Positions 33,063 to 42,618 of a stretch of 64,000 bases of DNA are shown piece by piece. The stretch's first letter is position 1; the number at the start of each line of letters is the position of its first letter. The DNA is from Natronosporangium hydrolyticum. GTDB taxonomy: Bacteria; Actinomycetota; Actinomycetes; Mycobacteriales; Micromonosporaceae. The notes under the pieces were generated by a model. That model was given only the letters and a program-made list of their open reading frames with translations. It did no database searches and was not told where the DNA came from. The DNA is taken from the NCBI RefSeq assembly GCF_016925615.1, contig NZ_CP070499.1, positions 2,480,001 through 2,544,000 of the forward strand, given 5' to 3'. A program made the translations under genes and the position numbers.

Positions 33063-34654
33063 TGTCCGAGCTGATCCCGATCAGCATGGTGGCGCACCAG
33101 GCGTTCTGCCCCCGCCGAGCCTGGCTGGAGGCGGTGGGGGAGACCACCGACACCCACCAGGTGGCGGTCGGCGTCCAAGCCCACGTGCCGGCCGACGACC
33201 CGAGCGGGTCGCGGTCCCGCCGTTACCGGGCCGTCGATGTGGTCAGCCACGATCTCGGCGTGGTCGGCCGCTGCGACACCGTCGAACTCGACGACGACGC
33301 CGCGATGACGGTCGTCGAGCACAAGGCCACCCCGGTACGTCGCCGGCCCGAGGTCACCGAAGCGATGCGGGTCCAGGTCGCGTTGCTCGCCGGGGCGTTG
33401 GCCGACATGGGGTACCCGGTGGCCGGGCAGGCGATCTACTTCACCAACCACCACACCCGGGTGGACGTGCCGCTCACCCCGGCCGACATGGAGCTCGCCC
33501 GGGAGATGGTGGCAGCCACCGCGCGTACCCTGGCCGCTGAAGATGCGCCGCCGCCGTTGGAGGACCACCGGCGCTGCTCCCGTTGCTCCCACATCAGCGT
33601 CTGCCTTCCTGACGAGCGCCCACTCGCGCCGGTGACCCGCCGGATCGTGGTTGCCGACCCGGACACCCAGATCCTGCACCTGACCACGCCGGGCTCGCGA
33701 GCCTACGTCACCCGGGGCCGGATCGAGGTCAGCAAAAGCGGGGAGAAGCTCGGCACCTACCCGATCGAACGGGTGCAAGGCCTGGTGGTGCACGGCAACG
33801 TCGACCTCTCCAGCGGGTTGATCCGGGAAGTGTTGTGGCGCAGCCTCTCCGTCGTGTGGTGCACCAGCTCCGGCCGGGTCAGCGGGTGGGCCCGGCCAGC
33901 CCAGGGACCCAACGGCGGTCCACGGCTGCGGCAACACGTCGCATCCCACCACGGGCGGATCGACCTGGCCCGCCAGTTCGTCGCCGCGAAGGTCGCCAAC
34001 CAGGCGACCCTGTTACGCCGGCACGGTGATGCCCCGGCCACGGTGACGCGGCTGCGCGAGTTGCAGCGCGAGGCGCTCGAAGCGCCATCCTTGACCGACC
34101 TCTTCGGCATCGAGGGCGATGCGGCGGCGCGCTACTTCGAGCACTTCCTCACTATGCTCAAGCCACGGGTAGTCGCTGCCGAAGAGCTCACCTTCTCCGT
34201 ACGGACCCGCCGCCCTGCCCGCGACCCGATCAACGCTGCCCTGAACTTCTGCTACGGGCTGCTCACCGCGGACATGCTTCGGGCCGTCGTCGCCTGCGGG
34301 CTCGACCCGCACGCCGGGTTCCTGCACAGCAGCGGACGCAACAAGCCGGCGCTGGCGCTCGACCTGGTCGAGGAGTTCCGGGCTGCGGTGGCCGATTCGG
34401 TGGTCACCAACGCGTTCAACAACGGCGAGATCCGCGCCCGTGACTTCTCGACCGTGCTCGGGACCACCCGCCTCGGTGACCGTGGGCGCAGAGCGCTCAT
34501 CTCCGGCTACGAGCGCCGCGTCACCGGCACCTTCCGCCATCCGCTGTTCGGTTACGACGTAACCTGGCTCCGTGCGATGGAGATCCAGGCACGGCTCGTC
34601 CTCGGGGTTATCGACGGCACCCAACCCCGATACCAAGGGATCAAGATCCGATGA
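33062..34654 (+). CDS. cas4-cas1: Cas4-Cas1 fusion, spacer acquisition integrase
   Basis: 530 residues. Residues 1-190 are Cas4: a first Cys in HQAFCPRRAW, the RecB-like EHKATPVRR metal site, and the Cys cluster CSRCSHISVC near 178-187 that completes an iron-sulphur site. From about 200 the Cas1 half follows, with LFGIEGDAAARYFEHF (catalytic Glu) and DPHAGFLHSSGRNKPALALDLVEEF (catalytic His and Asp, parts). Cas4 selects PAM-containing prespacers and Cas1 integrates them with Cas2. The fusion is characteristic of type I-G. ATG 33062 overlaps csb3 by one base. Confidence 0.93.
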   Translation: MSELIPISMVAHQAFCPRRAWLEAVGETTDTHQVAVGVQAHVPADDPSGSRSRRYRAVDVVSHDLGVVGRCDTVELDDDAAMTVVEHKATPVRRRPEVTEAMRVQVALLAGALADMGYPVAGQAIYFTNHHTRVDVPLTPADMELAREMVAATARTLAAEDAPPPLEDHRRCSRCSHISVCLPDERPLAPVTRRIVVADPDTQILHLTTPGSRAYVTRGRIEVSKSGEKLGTYPIERVQGLVVHGNVDLSSGLIREVLWRSLSVVWCTSSGRVSGWARPAQGPNGGPRLRQHVASHHGRIDLARQFVAAKVANQATLLRRHGDAPATVTRLRELQREALEAPSLTDLFGIEGDAAARYFEHFLTMLKPRVVAAEELTFSVRTRRPARDPINAALNFCYGLLTADMLRAVVACGLDPHAGFLHSSGRNKPALALDLVEEFRAAVADSVVTNAFNNGEIRARDFSTVLGTTRLGDRGRRALISGYERRVTGTFRHPLFGYDVTWLRAMEIQARLVLGVIDGTQPRYQGIKIR

Positions 34655-34953
34655 GCCTGGACGACGTACGGCGTTATCTCATCGCGTACGACGTGTCGGA
34701 CGACGTACGCCGGACGAAGGTCGCCAAGAAGCTCGAATCATACGGCGACCGGGTGCAGTACAGTGTGTTCATCGTGGATATCCGCCCGGCCAAGCTGCTC
34801 CGGCTTCGCGCCCAGCTCACTGAGCTGATCAACGAGAGCACGGACTCGCTTCTGTTCTGCAATCTGGGTACGCTCAGCGAGAGCAAGAGCCGGTCGCTCG
34901 ACGTGATCGGTCTCAGCCGCACCATCACCGACCACGGCCCCGCGATCCTCTAG
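34651..34953 (+). CDS. cas2: Cas2, spacer acquisition subunit
   Basis: 100 residues, RRYLIAYDVSDDVRRTKVAKKLESYGDRVQYSVF (in parts) with the YDVSDD active-site region on the first strand, standard length. It forms the Cas1-Cas2 integrase with the Cas4-Cas1 fusion. ATG overlaps the upstream stop (ATGA). The array leader begins directly after. Confidence 0.94.
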   Translation: MSLDDVRRYLIAYDVSDDVRRTKVAKKLESYGDRVQYSVFIVDIRPAKLLRLRAQLTELINESTDSLLFCNLGTLSESKSRSLDVIGLSRTITDHGPAIL

Positions 34954-35139
34954 ATCAACCGCGAAGGCTTCGTCGTCCCGCTCACAAGCGCTCACCCGTC
35001 GCAGGGGCAAGTGCCCAGCTCGCGGGCCACTCCACGCAGCGTGAGCCAGGCGCTCAAGGTGCCACGCTAGGGGCGCGGAGGGCAGCCTTCGCGGCAGACC
35101 GTCACAGGCGCAGCTCACGGCGGGTAGAATTTCGACCCA
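34954..35139 (+). promoter_or_regulatory. CRISPR leader
   Basis: 186 bases between cas2 and the first repeat, with no gene. A -10-like TAGAAT at 35125-35130, ten bases before the first repeat, is the probable promoter of the pre-crRNA. The degenerate repeat at the other end supports this as the leader side. Confidence 0.7.
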
Positions 35140-38100
35140 GCCGCAGCTCCTACCGGGAGCTGCCCTTCATTGAGGCAGACAGACAGAAAGGGCCACGGAC
35201 CGTAGTCCGTGCCGCAGCTCCTACCGGGAGCTGCCCTTCATTGAGGCCGCCCCCGTGACCGGGCCGAGCTGCTGGAGGTCAGCCGCAGCTCCTACCGGGA
35301 GCTGCCCTTCATTGAGGCGCAGCCACCAACGGCTGGGAACTGCTAGCCGAGGTGTGGCAGGCCGCAGCTCCTACCGGGAGCTGCCCTTCATTGAGGCAGA
35401 CAGACAGAAAGGGCCACGGACCGTAGTCCGTGCCGCAGCTCCTACCGGGAGCTGCCCTTCATTGAGGCACAGTGCATCGCGTGGATGAGGTCACCTACCG
35501 GGGCCGCAGCTCCTACCGGGAGCTGCCCTTCATTGAGGCTTCTTGACTTGCCCGTTGCCGACCTCCGCCCAGGCCGCAGCTCCTACCGGGAGCTGCCCTT
35601 CATTGAGGCTAGTGGACATGAGCGACCGAGCCTGGCTCAAGGGCCGCAGCTCCTACCGGGAGCTGCCCTTCATTGAGGCTGCGCTGGCGCAGGTCGGCAC
35701 CATCTCTGTTCGCCACTCGCCGCAGCTCCTACCGGGAGCTGCCCTTCATTGAGGCTGCGGTCGCCGCGGTGCAGGCCGACGACTGGGGCCGGGCCGCAGC
35801 TCCTACCGGGAGCTGCCCTTCATTGAGGCTCGGCCCCGGTCTCACCCAGCTTGCGGCGTAGCCAGCCGCAGCTCCTACCGGGAGCTGCCCTTCATTGAGG
35901 CCCGGCCAGTTTTTGTTCCGTGGACCTTATAGTTCGGATGGCCGCAGCTCCTACCGGGAGCTGCCCTTCATTGAGGCTGCTCATCCGCGGCAACCCATCG
36001 TTGTGTCTGCGCCGCCGCAGCTCCTACCGGGAGCTGCCCTTCATTGAGGCTGCTTCCACTGCTCCGGACCGAGAATCTGCTTAATGGCCGCAGCTCCTAC
36101 CGGGAGCTGCCCTTCATTGAGGCCGCCGCCGAGGTGGCCGACATCCAAATGGAAGGCCGCCGCAGCTCCTACCGGGAGCTGCCCTTCATTGAGGCCTGCC
36201 CATCCACGACCCGAGAGGCCGCTACCGTGGCCGCAGCTCCTACCGGGAGCTGCCCTTCATTGAGGCACTGCCCCGCCCCGGCTCGACCGGGGTTTCCACC
36301 GAAAGCCGCAGCTCCTACCGGGAGCTGCCCTTTATTGAGGCCCACCAGAGAACCATCAGAGGTTGTTCCGGCTTCGCCGGCCGCAGCTCCTACCGGGAGC
36401 TGCCCTTCATTGAGGCCGTTTGCGGATGCCATCGAGCGGTACGGCTTGGAGGCCGCAGCTCCTACCGGGAGCTGCCCTTCATTGAGGCTTGACGGTGTCG
36501 GTCCAGCGCCGGTGGTGCCGGTCGGGCCGCAGCTCCTACCGGGAGCTGCCCTTCATTGAGGCTCATCCAAGCGTACGGATCGGTCTACGGCGATGGCCGC
36601 AGCTCCTACCGGGAGCTGCCCTTCATTGAGGCTCACTCAGCTTGACGAGTTCGGCGACGTTCCGGCCGCCGCAGCTCCTACCGGGAGCTGCCCTTCATTG
36701 AGGCTTTCGCCATCCGGCATGCGGGTGGGTGGCGGACCAGCCGCAGCTCCTACCGGGAGCTGCCCTTCATTGAGGCTACGGCCGAGGGCTGAAGGCCATC
36801 TCGGAAAGCCAGGGCCGCAGCTCCTACCGGGAGCTGCCCTTCATTGAGGCTCCGCGCTCTGCGACACCTGGGTGAACCCCGAGGTGACGCCGCAGCTCCT
36901 ACCGGGAGCTGCCCTTCATTGAGGCTAGCCGGTCGGCTCCTGCGCGAAGCCGGCGAACTCAGCCGCAGCTCCTACCGGGAGCTGCCCTTCATTGAGGCCG
37001 ACGAAGGTGGGCGAGTTGGCGATCCGGACGGCCAGCGCCGCAGCTCCTACCGGGAGCTGCCCTTCATTGAGGCGAGGCGATGGTGGCCACCCCCGGCCAG
37101 TCTTCCGCGCCGCAGCTCCTACCGGGAGCTGCCCTTCATTGAGGCCGGACACCGACCGGTTGCCCCATTCGCGGGGTCCGAAGCCGCAGCTCCTACCGGG
37201 AGCTGCCCTTCATTGAGGCTAGCCGGTCGGCTCCTGCGCGAAGCCGGCGAACTCAGCCGCAGCTCCTACCGGGAGCTGCCCTTCATTGAGGCCCTATCAG
37301 CCCGGGGACGTGGTTATCCTTACCCGGCCGCAGCTCCTACCGGGAGCTGCCCTTCATTGAGGCCAGGACAACGACCACCAGGGCCATTGGCCAGGTCACA
37401 GGCCGCAGCTCCTACCGGGAGCTGCCCTTCATTGAGGCGCGACGGTACGGACGTGCTGATCCGGTGCTGGCGCCGCCGCAGCTCCTACCGGGAGCTGCCC
37501 TTCATTGAGGCCGGGTGGCCAGCTCCGCGGCGGCGAGCGCCTCAAGCCGCGCCGCAGCTCCTACCGGGAGCTGCCCTTCATTGAGGCACCGGCTCGCATC
37601 ACGGGCACCTGCACGCGGAGTTGATCGCCGCAGCTCCTACCGGGAGCTGCCCTTCATTGAGGCGCCACTCGACCCATGCTGGGTTCAGCCGTCCACCAAG
37701 CCGCAGCTCCTACCGGGAGCTGCCCTTCATTGAGGCTGCGTCACCAGGCAGATCGGCAGGGCGATCAGCCGGTACGCCGCAGCTCCTACCGGGAGCTGCC
37801 CTTCATTGAGGCCGGGTCCACCAGTCCAGCGCCACCACCATCCCCCCGCGCCGCAGCTCCTACCGGGAGCTGCCCTTCATTGAGGCTCGACGCCGACCCC
37901 GACCTTGCCCGCCGCGGTATGCAAGCGGCCGCAGCTCCTACCGGGAGCTGCCTTCATTGAGGCAAGGCGACTCGATCGGCGACGTATTCGAGCGCGCTGT
38001 CGCCGCAGCTCCTACCGGGAGCTGCCCTTCATTGAGGCCTTTCGACCGGGTGAGCGTCGATCGCCTCCACGTCGTGCTGGCCGCAGCTCCTACCGGGAGC

Positions 38101-39000
38101 TGCCTTCATTGAGGCAGCGAGTCCAAGACGGTGGCGGCTGAGGAACGCCTGCCGCAGCTCCTACCGGGAGCTGCCCTTCATTGAGGCTCGTACGCCCAGC
38201 CGCGTCCGCAACCGTGGTCACGGCCGCAGCTCCTACCGGGAGCTGCCCTTCATTGAGGCCCCGCAGGGATTCCAGCGCCGCTGTCGCCTCACCCAAGCCG
38301 CAGCTCCTACCGGGAGCTGCCCTTTATTGAGGCACCCGCCCGTCACCCATCCATTGAAATACGTAATGCCGCAGCTCCTACCGGGAGCTGCCCTTCATTG
38401 AGGCGATTGAGCCCTTGCACCAGTTGCGCTTCCCCGCCTGAGAGCCGCAGCTCCTACCGGGAGCTGCCCTTCATTGAGGCCCGACGATATCTGTGGAGCG
38501 CATCTAAACCACCACTCCCGCTGCCGCAGCTCCTACCGGGATCTGCCCTTCATTGAGGCTTGCCTCCGTGGTGGTGTTTGCTGCTGACCTCCTGAGCCGC
38601 AGCTCCTACCGGGAGCTGCCCTTCATTGAGGCTTGTTTTTGCCCATCACCCGGTCGAGCCGGCCCGCCTTGCCGCAGCTCCTACCGGGAGCTGCCCTTCA
38701 TTGAGGCGTCCGGCCGGCGGTGACGATCGCGACGATCACCAGGGTGGCCGCAGCTCCTACCGGGAGCTGCCCTTCATTGAGGCGCGGCGCTGTGCAACCG
38801 CGACTACGAGGGCGAGAGCCGCAGCTCCTACCGGGAGCTGCCCTTCATTGAGGCGGGATCAGGCCGTGGTGGAGCCGGTGCGAGGTGCGCCGGCCGCAGC
38901 TCCTACCGGGAGCTGCCCTTCATTGAGGCATGCCAGACTGTAACGTGCAACCCCGAAACCAAGGCCGCAGCTCCTACCGGGAGTTGCCCTTGTTGGGGTA
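35140..39000 (+). CRISPR. CRISPR array, 53 repeats of 37 bp, 52 spacers
   Basis: The repeat begins GCCGCAGCTCCTACCGGGAG and ends CTGCCCTTCATTGAGGC (37 bases). It contains a perfect 8-bp stem, GCAGCTCC/GGAGCTGC, around a TACCG loop, at repeat positions 4-24. I counted 53 repeat starts from 35140 to 38964 and spacers of 33-42 bases. The last repeat (38964-39000) is degenerate over its last 10 bases, marking the leader-distal end. Variants: repeats at 36305 and 38297 share one C-to-T change near the 3' end; those at 37928 and 38080 both lack one C; the one at 38523 has a G-to-T change in the stem. Spacer 35177-35210 is identical to 35398-35431, and 36926-36961 to 37220-37255. Transcription is from the cas2 side. 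It likely serves both the I-G and the III-B complexes. Confidence 0.98.
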
Positions 39001-39049
39001 GCCGGTGTGGGTGGTGCTGGTCAGTCCCGGCTCCCGTTGGAGTCGCCCC

Positions 39050-40189
39050 TCAGCCGATTCCTACCTCTTCCAGGAGCTCCGCTACCGGCACCGGTCGTCC
39101 GTCTGCGTGGGCCGAGCGGCGTACCGCCTCCATTAGGCACAGCGTCTCGATCCCTTCGGTGAGGTCGGGGGAGTGGTCGGCGCCGGACGCCAGCGCCTCC
39201 GCGAAGTATTGAAGGTAGTTGGCGAACTCGCCGTAGTGCATGCCGTGCACCTCATTGTTGAAGTGGTAGTGGCGGTATTCGTAGAGCATGTCCTCGACCA
39301 CTTCGGTCCCGTCCGGGGCGGTGTGGATGTACTGCATGTCGTGATATTGGGCGAGCGAGCTGCCGCCCGAGCCGTAGAGTACGCACTCGATCGAGTTCCG
39401 GGCTCGTGGCAGCTCGTGCATTCCATAGTGGCCATAGGCGCGGCCGATCCGACCGTCGTCGGTGTGGGCGTTGACCGAGTAGATGTCGAAGGAGGCGCAG
39501 CCGTGCCGGCGGGCGAGCGCCGAGCGGCCGCCGAGCGCCGAGACGGTGTGGATCGGCCCGAGATACCACCGCAGCAGGTCCAGCGGATGGCTCATCCCGA
39601 GGTAGACCCAGTCGGTTTCGGCGACGATCCAGGGTGCCCGGTGGTAGTACCAGTCCATCCGGTGGGTGTAGTGGGCTTCGACCACCTCCACGTCGCCGAC
39701 CTCGCCGCGCTCGAAGGCGGCGCGTTGCCGGCGGAACGACTCGAAGAACCGGGTCGACTGGCCGACCAGCAGCCGCCGTCCGGTCCGCCGGGCGGCCGCC
39801 AGCACCTGCCGGGCGGTCGCCAGGTCGTTGACGATCGGCTTGGTGCACACCACATCTTTGCCCGCCTCGAAGGCGGCGATGATCTGCTCACCGTGCCGGT
39901 GGTCGGGGGTGTAGACGCCGACGATGTCCACGCCTTCGTGGGCGAGCAACTCGTCGTAGGAGGTGGTCATGGCGACGTCGGGGACGTCCGCGGCCACCTC
40001 GGCGAGGGTGTCCGGGTTCAGGTCGCAGCCGACCACCGGGCGGACGTTGCGGGTGCGGTAGGCCGCCAGCAGTGCGGTCCGGCCCTCGTGCAGCCCCACC
40101 ACCCCCAGCCCGTACCGTTCGGCTGGCGGAGCGGACTCGTCGGGCGGGTACGAGTGGACGCCGCGGGCGACGCGGGGAAAGTAGCTCAT
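39050..40189 (-). CDS. Gfo/Idh/MocA family sugar dehydrogenase-like oxidoreductase
   Basis: 379 residues. A Rossmann fold at the N terminus (YGLGVVGLHEGRTALLAAYR, VVGCDLNPDTL), the family's CTKPIVND motif (the E-K-P position reads TKP) and the C-terminal sheet domain are recognisable. The usual GxGxxG is altered to GLHEG, so NAD binding may differ. ATG 40189 has CAGGAG upstream and lies 2 bases from the stop of the GH38 gene. It probably oxidises or epimerises a sugar released by the neighbouring mannosidase-like enzyme (inference). Confidence 0.82.
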   Translation of the reverse strand: MSYFPRVARGVHSYPPDESAPPAERYGLGVVGLHEGRTALLAAYRTRNVRPVVGCDLNPDTLAEVAADVPDVAMTTSYDELLAHEGVDIVGVYTPDHRHGEQIIAAFEAGKDVVCTKPIVNDLATARQVLAAARRTGRRLLVGQSTRFFESFRRQRAAFERGEVGDVEVVEAHYTHRMDWYYHRAPWIVAETDWVYLGMSHPLDLLRWYLGPIHTVSALGGRSALARRHGCASFDIYSVNAHTDDGRIGRAYGHYGMHELPRARNSIECVLYGSGGSSLAQYHDMQYIHTAPDGTEVVEDMLYEYRHYHFNNEVHGMHYGEFANYLQYFAEALASGADHSPDLTEGIETLCLMEAVRRSAHADGRPVPVAELLEEVGIG

Positions 40190-40191
40190 GG

Positions 40192-42618
40192 TCACTCCTG
40201 TTCGGTGCGGTGGACGGTGGCCCACACCTCGCGGTGGGTGTCCAGGTCACGGGTCTGTTTGCCGGCCTCGACGAGGTCGATCGCGACGGTGGCGATCTCG
40301 TGCCCGCGTAGCCGGACGGGGATCCGGGAGAGCGGCCCGGGCTCCCGGGTGACTGGCAGGGGCTCCCGCAGCTCGCCGAGGGCGGTGGCCCGCCAGGCGC
40401 GGGCGACCGTGCCGTCGACCACGATGGTCGCCTCGCCGGCGGCGCCGTGGAACTCGACCAGCCGCAGCAGCGTCGGCCGGTCCACCTCGCTGCTGGCGTG
40501 CCCGGCGAGCCCGGCGGCGGCGTGGTCGGTCTCCCGGTAGCAGGCGGTGAGCAGGGCGCCGGGGTGGCCGGTGAGCTGGGCGAGTGATGCGGTGGGTGGC
40601 AGGTCGCCGCCGTCGCTGGCCGGGGTGGCAAGCAGCGGCGGGCGGGTGAACTCCTGGGCGAGCCGCCACCGGCTGGCGTGGTCCAGGCCCTGGTGCGCCA
40701 CCACCCGGACCCGGGCGTCCAGCTGCCGGCGGAAGTGTTGCTCGTCCCACGGGTCGTACATGGACAGCACGTTCCACACGCCGTGCCCGGCCCGGAGGAA
40801 GCCCTGGCCGCCGTCGTGCAGCCAGAGCAGCCCGGCGCCGTCGGCGGTGACCAGGTCCACCAGCTGCAGCCCGGTCAGCGGGTCGACGATGGTCTCGAAG
40901 ACCTGCGGTGAGGTCATCCAGTCGCCGGTCGGATACTTCCGCTGGTAGCTGCCCCGGCCGGTGACCTCGGTGATCGCGTAGGGGGTGTCGTGGAGCCGCG
41001 TCGCCACCGCAAGGTCGGGCTCAATCAGGGTCATCAGGGCGGCGTGGTGCCGGCCGTCGGGTCGGTGCAGGTCGGTGGCGGTGAAGGTGAGGTCGACCGC
41101 GTTGCGCTCCGGCGCCAGCGCGACGGTGACCGTGACCTCGTCGCCGGCGGGGGAGCGGTGGTGGATCACCACCGTCTCACCGTCGACCTCGACCGTGGTC
41201 GGGGTGAACGTCTCGGCCTGGCCGCCGCGTTCCCGCCGCAGGTTGCCGAGCCCGGCCGGCCCGCAGGGCAGGTCGCCGAGCTGGCTGACCACGCCCCGTT
41301 CGCGGTCCACGATGACCCGGTAGCCGCCGCGCCGCAGCGTCACCGACGCCGGGTCGGCCTCGACCGTCACCGGTGGGGCGAGCGGCTCCTCCCCGGTCAG
41401 CACGGCATACCCGGTGGCCGGGAGGATCACCCGCCGGTCGCCGACCAGGGCCGGCCGGGCCCAGCCGAGCGGGTTGACCGCGACGGTCCGGCCGGGCTCA
41501 CCACGGGTCCGGGCGGCCAGGTGCGCCACCGTCCGGTCCAGCACATGGTCGGCGAGCGCCTGCCCGCGGGCCAGCCCGGCGTACCCGACGTGTCCACACA
41601 GGCCCTCGCACTCGTCGTTGTCGTGGTGCTGGAAGGCGAGCAGTTCCCGCCACCCCTCCTCCAGCTCCCACACCGGGTAGACGTCCCAGTGCGGGTAGGG
41701 GCGACCGAACCGGCCGGCCAGTACCGACACGGTTTCGGCCGCGAGCAGGGTCTGCTCGGCGGTGCGGCTGGCCCGGTGGCCGTGATCGCCGTTCTTGCCC
41801 AGGCTCATGCCGTGGAAGACCTGGTCCATCGAGTACCTCCGGGGCACCGCATGGTCCCGGACCGCGTCGAGGACCTCGGCGAGAGTGCCGTAGCGCAGCC
41901 TCACTCCGGGGGTGTCGGCCAGCCGGCGTACGCCGTCGATCAGCAGCTCGGAGCGGCACATCCAGTCTGGCGAGGGCAGCAGTTCCAGCCATTGCTGGAT
42001 CACCGGGGCGGGCGACTCGGCAAGCAGCGGGTGTCGCTGGAGGGCGGCGAAGTCCTCCGGCCACTGGTGCAGGTTTAGCGGGCCACGGGGAGCGGTCAGG
42101 ATGGTGCTGCCGTCGAGCCCTTCCCACCAGATCGCCGGGGCCTGCTCTTCCGGCACGTGTGGGGTGTGCCAGGTCCACTGGAAGAACAGCGACGCGTACT
42201 CATACCCGCAGTCGAGCAGCAGCTGCGGCAGCTGCGGAAAGAACGCGAACTCCTCCTCCCAGAAGCTGCGCGGGCGGACCCCGAGGAGCCGGTGGACGCC
42301 CCGGACGCCGTAGCTGAGCTGCCGTACCGCGGACTCGCCATGGTGGAACAGTGGGTACGGCTGGCCGTAGCTGCCGCCGACGATCTCCACCTCGCCGCGG
42401 CGCAGCGCGGCCCGCAGCTCCGCCAACGCGGCCGGGTCTTCGGCGGCGAGCTTCTCGTAGCCGACCGCGTCGAAGTTGAGGTTGCCGCGGGCGCCGGTGG
42501 CGGCGGTGAAGGTGAGCATGTCCCGGATCGAGGCGCCGAGCACGCCGTACCCCCACAGCCATTGCATGTCGACCCAGTGGAAGTGGTTGCCGAAGGTGTA
42601 CCAGACGTCCCGGGTCAT
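40192..42618 (-). CDS. GH38 alpha-mannosidase-like glycoside hydrolase
   Basis: 808 residues. The N terminus GNHFHWVDMQWLWGYG fits the GH38 HxHxDxxW zinc-site motif (His12, His14, Asp17). The C-terminal half is a beta-sandwich region. In the segment normally carrying the Asp nucleophile (about 120-135) the sequence is FWEEEFAFFPQLPQLL, so the nucleophile position may be Glu or shifted. ATG 42618 overlaps the upstream permease stop. No signal peptide is seen, so it acts in the cytoplasm on an imported oligosaccharide or glycoside. Exact bond specificity is not inferable. Confidence 0.78.
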   Translation of the reverse strand: MTRDVWYTFGNHFHWVDMQWLWGYGVLGASIRDMLTFTAATGARGNLNFDAVGYEKLAAEDPAALAELRAALRRGEVEIVGGSYGQPYPLFHHGESAVRQLSYGVRGVHRLLGVRPRSFWEEEFAFFPQLPQLLLDCGYEYASLFFQWTWHTPHVPEEQAPAIWWEGLDGSTILTAPRGPLNLHQWPEDFAALQRHPLLAESPAPVIQQWLELLPSPDWMCRSELLIDGVRRLADTPGVRLRYGTLAEVLDAVRDHAVPRRYSMDQVFHGMSLGKNGDHGHRASRTAEQTLLAAETVSVLAGRFGRPYPHWDVYPVWELEEGWRELLAFQHHDNDECEGLCGHVGYAGLARGQALADHVLDRTVAHLAARTRGEPGRTVAVNPLGWARPALVGDRRVILPATGYAVLTGEEPLAPPVTVEADPASVTLRRGGYRVIVDRERGVVSQLGDLPCGPAGLGNLRRERGGQAETFTPTTVEVDGETVVIHHRSPAGDEVTVTVALAPERNAVDLTFTATDLHRPDGRHHAALMTLIEPDLAVATRLHDTPYAITEVTGRGSYQRKYPTGDWMTSPQVFETIVDPLTGLQLVDLVTADGAGLLWLHDGGQGFLRAGHGVWNVLSMYDPWDEQHFRRQLDARVRVVAHQGLDHASRWRLAQEFTRPPLLATPASDGGDLPPTASLAQLTGHPGALLTACYRETDHAAAGLAGHASSEVDRPTLLRLVEFHGAAGEATIVVDGTVARAWRATALGELREPLPVTREPGPLSRIPVRLRGHEIATVAIDLVEAGKQTRDLDTHREVWATVHRTEQE

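Noticed and set aside
35255-38943. Many open frames across the array with repeated RSSYRELPFIEA or APTGSCPSLR segments
   Set aside because: They are translations of the CRISPR repeat, which has no stop codons in the forward frames. They are not genes.
38964-39000. Possible separate element or second array at the end of the array
   Set aside because: It is the degenerate leader-distal repeat: the first 27 bases match with one change and the rest diverge. No further repeats follow.
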